From contig NZ_CP154853.1 of the NCBI RefSeq assembly GCF_047302405.1, forward strand, positions 2,852,001 to 2,916,000: 64,000 bases of DNA. The letters are read 5' to 3'. This document shows, piece by piece, positions 60,617 through 64,000 of this stretch. This DNA comes from Alkalihalobacillus sp047302405. Its GTDB lineage: Bacteria; Bacillota; Bacilli; Bacillales; Bacillaceae_D. Both the position numbers and the translations under genes were made by a program. Numbering within the stretch: position 1 is the stretch's first letter; each line of letters opens with the position of its first letter. Below the pieces are notes generated by a model that was given only the letters and a program-made list of their open reading frames with translations, ran no database searches and had not been told where the DNA came from.

Positions 60617-60655
60617 AAGACTCGCTGCCCTTTTTTTGTGACAGCAAGTCTTCGA
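60617..60655 (-). terminator. Terminator of the tre operon
   Basis: AAGACTCGCTG pairs with CAGCAAGTCTT (one mismatch), just past treR. Confidence 0.8.
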
Positions 60656-60657
60656 AG

Positions 60658-61371
60658 TTATTTAATTCGGCGAGCAAAATCAACAAATCGAAACTTATCT
60701 GTCCGATGACGAGATTCCGTATATTGGAATAAACTAGCGTCTTCTAGATATACAAGACTTCTTACGACAACGATATTCGAAAATCCTTCAAGGTCAAGCA
60801 AACTTTTATCCTCTTCTGTTACATTTTCAACTGTTATTTCCTTTTTTGCGAAGCTAATGGCTAAACCTAATTCATTTTCTACATATTGATAAATCGAATG
60901 CTCACATTGTTCCTTTGTAATCATGGGGACATGACTCTTCAGCAAAAAATCTTTATCAAGGATAATGTTTTCATCATCAATTTGGCGGACACGAATAATT
61001 TCCCATACACGCTCATTTGGATGGAAAGCCCCATCCAACAATGGTTCGATGATTGGTTTATCCTCTAATGAAATCACTTCTGTTTTCGACTTATTTCCAA
61101 TTGATTTAGCTAATTCTTTAAAGCTCACAAGCCCAGTAACGGGAAATTGGATTTTTGGATTATTTAATACGAGTGAGCCTTTGCCCTGGATCTTTTGAAT
61201 AAATCCGTGTTCTGACAAGAGTTTTAATGCCTTTCGTATCGTTTCCCTTGAGGCCTGAAAACTTTCCACTAGTTCGTGTTCTGAAGGCAAATAATCATTT
61301 TTTTGATAGAAGCCTTGTTGTATATCGTTTTTTAATTGTTCATAAATAAGTTTAAATTTATTTTGCTTCAC
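60658..61371 (-). CDS. treR: Trehalose operon repressor TreR
   Basis: About 237-residue GntR/UTRA regulator: winged helix IYEQLKNDIQQGFYQKNDYLPSEHELVESFQASRETIRKALKLLSEHGFIQKIQGKGS (residues 8-65) and UTRA ligand domain (about 90-230). It is the last gene of treP-treA-treR, the standard Bacillus order, and represses the operon until trehalose-6-phosphate binds. The GTG at 61371 fits AAAGGTG better than the TTG one codon before. Confidence 0.93.
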   Translation of the reverse strand: MKQNKFKLIYEQLKNDIQQGFYQKNDYLPSEHELVESFQASRETIRKALKLLSEHGFIQKIQGKGSLVLNNPKIQFPVTGLVSFKELAKSIGNKSKTEVISLEDKPIIEPLLDGAFHPNERVWEIIRVRQIDDENIILDKDFLLKSHVPMITKEQCEHSIYQYVENELGLAISFAKKEITVENVTEEDKSLLDLEGFSNIVVVRSLVYLEDASLFQYTESRHRTDKFRFVDFARRIK

Positions 61372-61392
61372 CAAGATTCACCTTTTCTACCT

Positions 61393-63060
61393 CTATGCGT
61401 CAATCAAATAAACGAGCGATTCATATGGCTTTAAATGAAGGACTTCACTTAAGTCATCATTTTGCCGGTCATTTGATAAGAGTAATGTTGCGTTTTTCTC
61501 TAACCACTCCTTTGGTACATTAAACGCAACCTCTTTTGCATAAAAATTATTGATTACTAAAAGCTTTTGGTTATTATACGTTCGTACATAAACAAATAAC
61601 TGTTCATTATTATCTTCCAATAATTGATAATCTCCATATGTGATAATATCATATTGTTTACGCATTTGGATCAATTTTTGATAATGATAAAAGATTGAAT
61701 CTTCCTTTGCTATAGCATTTTTAGCATTAATTTCTTGATAGTTATCGGCGACATCAATCCAAGGGGTCCCCGTCGTAAATCCAGCCTGGCTATCATTAGT
61801 CCATTGCATCGGTGTTCGAGCATTATCTCTTGAGCGCTCTTGAATTATGGATAAAATCTCTTCTTCACTTTTTCCAGCTTCTTTTAATAGTTGGTAGGCA
61901 TTTAGTGTCTCGACATCACGGTACTTATCAATTGTAGTAAAATGAGGGTTGGTCATGCCAAACTCTTCCCCTTGATAAATATAAGGTGTCCCTTGCATTA
62001 AGTGAATTGCTGTAGCCAACATTTTCGCCGACTGCTCATGATATTCTTGATCATTTCCATATCGACTTACAACACGGGGTTGATCATGATTGCACCAAAA
62101 TAAGGCATTCCAGCCTCCTCCTTTGTGCATCTCTACTTGCCACGTTGAAAGAATATTTTTTAATTCTTTAAAATCAAATGGTTTAAGTGCCCATTTCTCT
62201 CCATTTAAATAATCGACTTTTAAATGATGAAAGTTAAAGGTCATATTTAATTCTTGTCGTTCTAGGTTTGAATATTTTATACAATTCTCAATGGAGGTTG
62301 AGGACATTTCCCCGACGGTCATATTTTGATACTTTGATAAAACTTCTTGATTCATTTCATGTAGGAACTCATGAACTCGAGGCCCATCTGTATAAAACCT
62401 ACGTCCGTCCTTTTTTGGATCCGTTTCATTTGGAAAATTTTGATCCTTAGAAATCAAATTGATCACGTCTAAACGAAAACCATCAATGCCTTTTTCAAAC
62501 CAGAAATGCATCATTTCATAAATATGCTCTCGCATCTCCTCGTTTTCCCAGTTTAAATCAGCTTGTGTTTGATCAAATAGATGTAAAAAATATTGGCCTG
62601 TCTTCTCATCATATTTCCAGGCTGATCCTCCAAATTTTGATTGCCAGTTTGTTGGTGCTTCTCCTTCAACTGGATCTTTCCAAATATAAAAATCTCGATA
62701 GCGATTTTCCTTTGATGTACTCGCTTCTTTAAACCATTGATGTTCAGTAGATGTATGATTCACGACTAAATCCATAATCAATTTCATTTCTCTCTTATGC
62801 ACTTCTTCAAGTAGGTTTTCAAAGTCTTCCATCGTTCCATAATCAGATTCAATCGCATAATAATCGGAAATATCATAACCATTGTCATTTTGTGGTGATG
62901 CATAAACAGGCGTTAACCAAATGACATCAACACCTAATGTCTTTAAGTAATCAAGCTTTTCAATAATTCCGTTGATGTCTCCCAATCCATTTCCAGTCGT
63001 ATCATTAAAGCTTTTTGGATAAATTTGATAAACAACAGAACGTCTCCACCATTCATTCAT
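61393..63060 (-). CDS. treA: Phospho-alpha-(1,1)-glucosidase TreA (trehalose-6-phosphate hydrolase)
   Basis: GH13 hydrolase of 555 residues that cuts trehalose-6-phosphate into glucose and glucose-6-phosphate in the cytoplasm. Motifs: VNHTS, nucleophile D198 in GFRLDVINL, acid/base E251 in VGEMSST, and D326 in CNHDQPR. ATG at 63060 is 8 bases after AAGGAG; a GTG three codons earlier is too close. The gene follows treP, but the 257-base gap between them holds a terminator-like hairpin and the tandem structured element, so its expression may be tuned apart from treP. Confidence 0.95.
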   Translation of the reverse strand: MNEWWRRSVVYQIYPKSFNDTTGNGLGDINGIIEKLDYLKTLGVDVIWLTPVYASPQNDNGYDISDYYAIESDYGTMEDFENLLEEVHKREMKLIMDLVVNHTSTEHQWFKEASTSKENRYRDFYIWKDPVEGEAPTNWQSKFGGSAWKYDEKTGQYFLHLFDQTQADLNWENEEMREHIYEMMHFWFEKGIDGFRLDVINLISKDQNFPNETDPKKDGRRFYTDGPRVHEFLHEMNQEVLSKYQNMTVGEMSSTSIENCIKYSNLERQELNMTFNFHHLKVDYLNGEKWALKPFDFKELKNILSTWQVEMHKGGGWNALFWCNHDQPRVVSRYGNDQEYHEQSAKMLATAIHLMQGTPYIYQGEEFGMTNPHFTTIDKYRDVETLNAYQLLKEAGKSEEEILSIIQERSRDNARTPMQWTNDSQAGFTTGTPWIDVADNYQEINAKNAIAKEDSIFYHYQKLIQMRKQYDIITYGDYQLLEDNNEQLFVYVRTYNNQKLLVINNFYAKEVAFNVPKEWLEKNATLLLSNDRQNDDLSEVLHLKPYESLVYLIDA

Positions 63061-63077
63061 TCTATACACTCCTTATT

Positions 63078-63193
63078 TATAAAGCGAAGCCTGTTTGCTC
63101 AGAAGCGAGAAAAAATACAGGACAGACTAAAAAGTCGCTTTTTGACTTTATAGGCTGGCCGATTTTTCTCGAGCTTCTAACAGGCGTAGCTAG
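63078..63193 (-). repeat. Structured tandem element, locus B, second half
   Basis: On the minus strand it begins CTAGCTACGCCTGTTAGAAG and ends GAGCAAACAGGCTTCGC. The outer stem is GCCTGTT/AACAGGC, the same variant as the second half at locus A. The inner hairpin is AAAGTC-AAAAAGC-GACTTT. It ends four bases before AAGGAG, the ribosome site of treA. Confidence 0.85.
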
Positions 63194-63199
63194 ATTGAT

Positions 63200-63260
63200 T
63201 ATAAAGCGAAGTCCGTTTGAGCGAAGCAATTTTTCTCGAGCTTCTAACGGACGTAGCTAG
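63200..63260 (-). repeat. Structured tandem element, locus B, first half (short form)
   Basis: On the minus strand it begins CTAGCTACGTCCGTTAGAAG and ends TCAAACGGACTTCGCTTTAT. The outer stem GTCCGTT/AACGGAC is the same variant as the first half at locus A, but the middle is deleted, leaving 61 bases. The junction to the second half, TAATCAATCTAG, is the same as at locus A. Confidence 0.85.
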
Positions 63261-63276
63261 GGTATTCTTTTATTGG

Positions 63277-63306
63277 AAAAGGCCATTAGCTTTTGACTAA
63301 TGACCT
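63277..63306 (-). terminator. Terminator-like hairpin between treP and treA
   Basis: On the minus strand GGTCATTAG pairs with CTAATGGCC, then TTTT. It directly follows treP and may reduce read-through into treA. Confidence 0.65.
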
Positions 63307-63317
63307 CCAATATTCTT

Positions 63318-64000
63318 TTAATCCGTAATCTTTCGTGTCTTGCCATAAAAATACGTTAAAATAAGCGGTAAGAAGAAGGCGATCGCCATCCCAATCGCAA
63401 ATACCCCCCATTGTTCCGTAACGATTGAAAAAATTCCCGGTAATCCTCCTACTCCAATTGAAAAGGCCATAACTGAATTCCAGGAAATCCATAGTCCACC
63501 TATTGCGGCACTAATAATCGCAAAAACAAATGGAAAACGATAACGTAAATTCACTCCAAATAGAGCAGGCTCCGTAATTCCTAGATAAGCAGAAATCGAT
63601 GATGTAACCGATAAGCCTTTAATTTTTTCGTCTTTCACTAAGAAATTCATCGCAAGTGCTGCAGAACCTTGTGCAATATTCGATAGCACCAAAATCGGCC
63701 ACAGGAATGTTCCACCAATCGTTCCAATTAGCTGCACATCAATGGCAAGGAACGTATGATGCATACCGGTAATAACTAATGGTGCATAGGATAAACCATA
63801 CAATAATCCACCAACAGCCGCGACATTTTCAAATACCCAAACAAAAATATCTGTAATAAAGTTACCAATTGAAAATGTGACAGGTCCGATTAAGATAAAC
63901 GCAAGAAAACCTGTTACAAGCAATGCGACCGGTGCAACCACCAATAATTGAAAGCCTTCTGGAACTTTTCTCTTTAAAAAAACCTCCATTTTAGCAAGAA
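63318..64000 (-). CDS. treP: PTS trehalose transporter EIIBC TreP (C-terminal part)
   Basis: The last 227 codons of the EIIC domain; the frame is open to the window end, so the EIIB domain and start are outside. Seen: VPEGFQLLVVAPVALLVTGFLAF, the conserved ITGMHHTFLAIDVQLIG, and GITEPALFGVNLRYRFPFVFAI, all typical of sucrose/trehalose EIIBC proteins. About six hydrophobic segments. No EIIA domain follows; trehalose PTS proteins borrow the glucose EIIA. The next genes treA and treR confirm the substrate. Confidence 0.93.
   Translation of the reverse strand, partial: LAKMEVFLKRKVPEGFQLLVVAPVALLVTGFLAFILIGPVTFSIGNFITDIFVWVFENVAAVGGLLYGLSYAPLVITGMHHTFLAIDVQLIGTIGGTFLWPILVLSNIAQGSAALAMNFLVKDEKIKGLSVTSSISAYLGITEPALFGVNLRYRFPFVFAIISAAIGGLWISWNSVMAFSIGVGGLPGIFSIVTEQWGVFAIGMAIAFFLPLILTYFYGKTRKITD

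Overview
The window is an AT-rich stretch of chromosome from an endospore-forming Gram-positive bacterium of the family Bacillaceae, most likely an alkaliphilic relative of Bacillus halodurans / B. pseudofirmus. The evidence is a set of Bacillus-type genes (mreBH, cwlO, pdaA, yfkAB/yfkD, ywrABCD-like genes, fbpB-like, SE1561, yfmR, tcyP, bacterial nos), an RNase H1 of the B. halodurans type, AGGAGG-type ribosome sites and frequent TTG/GTG starts. Most genes lie on the minus strand. No tRNA, rRNA, prophage, intact transposase or CRISPR array was seen.

Layout. 1-7.5 kb: 3' part of a peptide ABC importer, a TetR-OsmC pair, and a large wall-anchored type I pullulanase. 8.1-12.3 kb: a beta-glucoside locus (6-phospho-beta-glucosidase, EIIBCA transporter, divergent GntR regulator). 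12.4-17.4 kb: NIPSNAP protein, RlmCD-type RNA methyltransferase, GAF protein, a 52-bp tandem array, pdaA, an unknown membrane protein. 17.8-20.7 kb: an operon of PIG-L-like protein, NamZ-type exo-muramidase and double-GNAT protein. 21-27.3 kb: oxidoreductase, class I fumarase, phosphatase, SE1561, convergent yfkAB/yfkD. 27.3-31 kb: an accessory stretch of structured intergenic repeats and small genes. 31-43.3 kb: pepF, a chromate transporter pair with its Lrp-type regulator, a MoxR/DUF58/DUF4129-like cluster, a GGT, a second 52-bp array, aldehyde dehydrogenase, RNase H. 43.3-44.7 kb: a small gene, a third 52-bp array and a tandem structured element. 44.7-60.2 kb: mostly housekeeping genes (deacetylase lipoprotein, Na+ symporters, mreBH, nitrilase family, SDR, csbD, thiT with a TPP riboswitch, yfmR, nos with gpx, cwlO). 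60.6-64 kb: the trehalose operon treP-treA-treR, with treP cut by the window end.

Shared themes are carbohydrate use (pullulanase, beta-glucosides, trehalose), cell-wall turnover (PdaA, CwlO, NamZ, MreBH) and redox defence (OsmC, GPx, NOS).

Two non-coding signals deserve most attention. First, a tandem pair of hairpin elements occurs at two loci (44425-44722 and 63078-63260); in both it ends directly at the ribosome site of the next gene, and its stems show compensatory base changes. Second, three separate intergenic tandem arrays (about 15.0, 40.8 and 43.6 kb) all have a 52-bp period, close to five helical turns, and two of them are clearly homologous.
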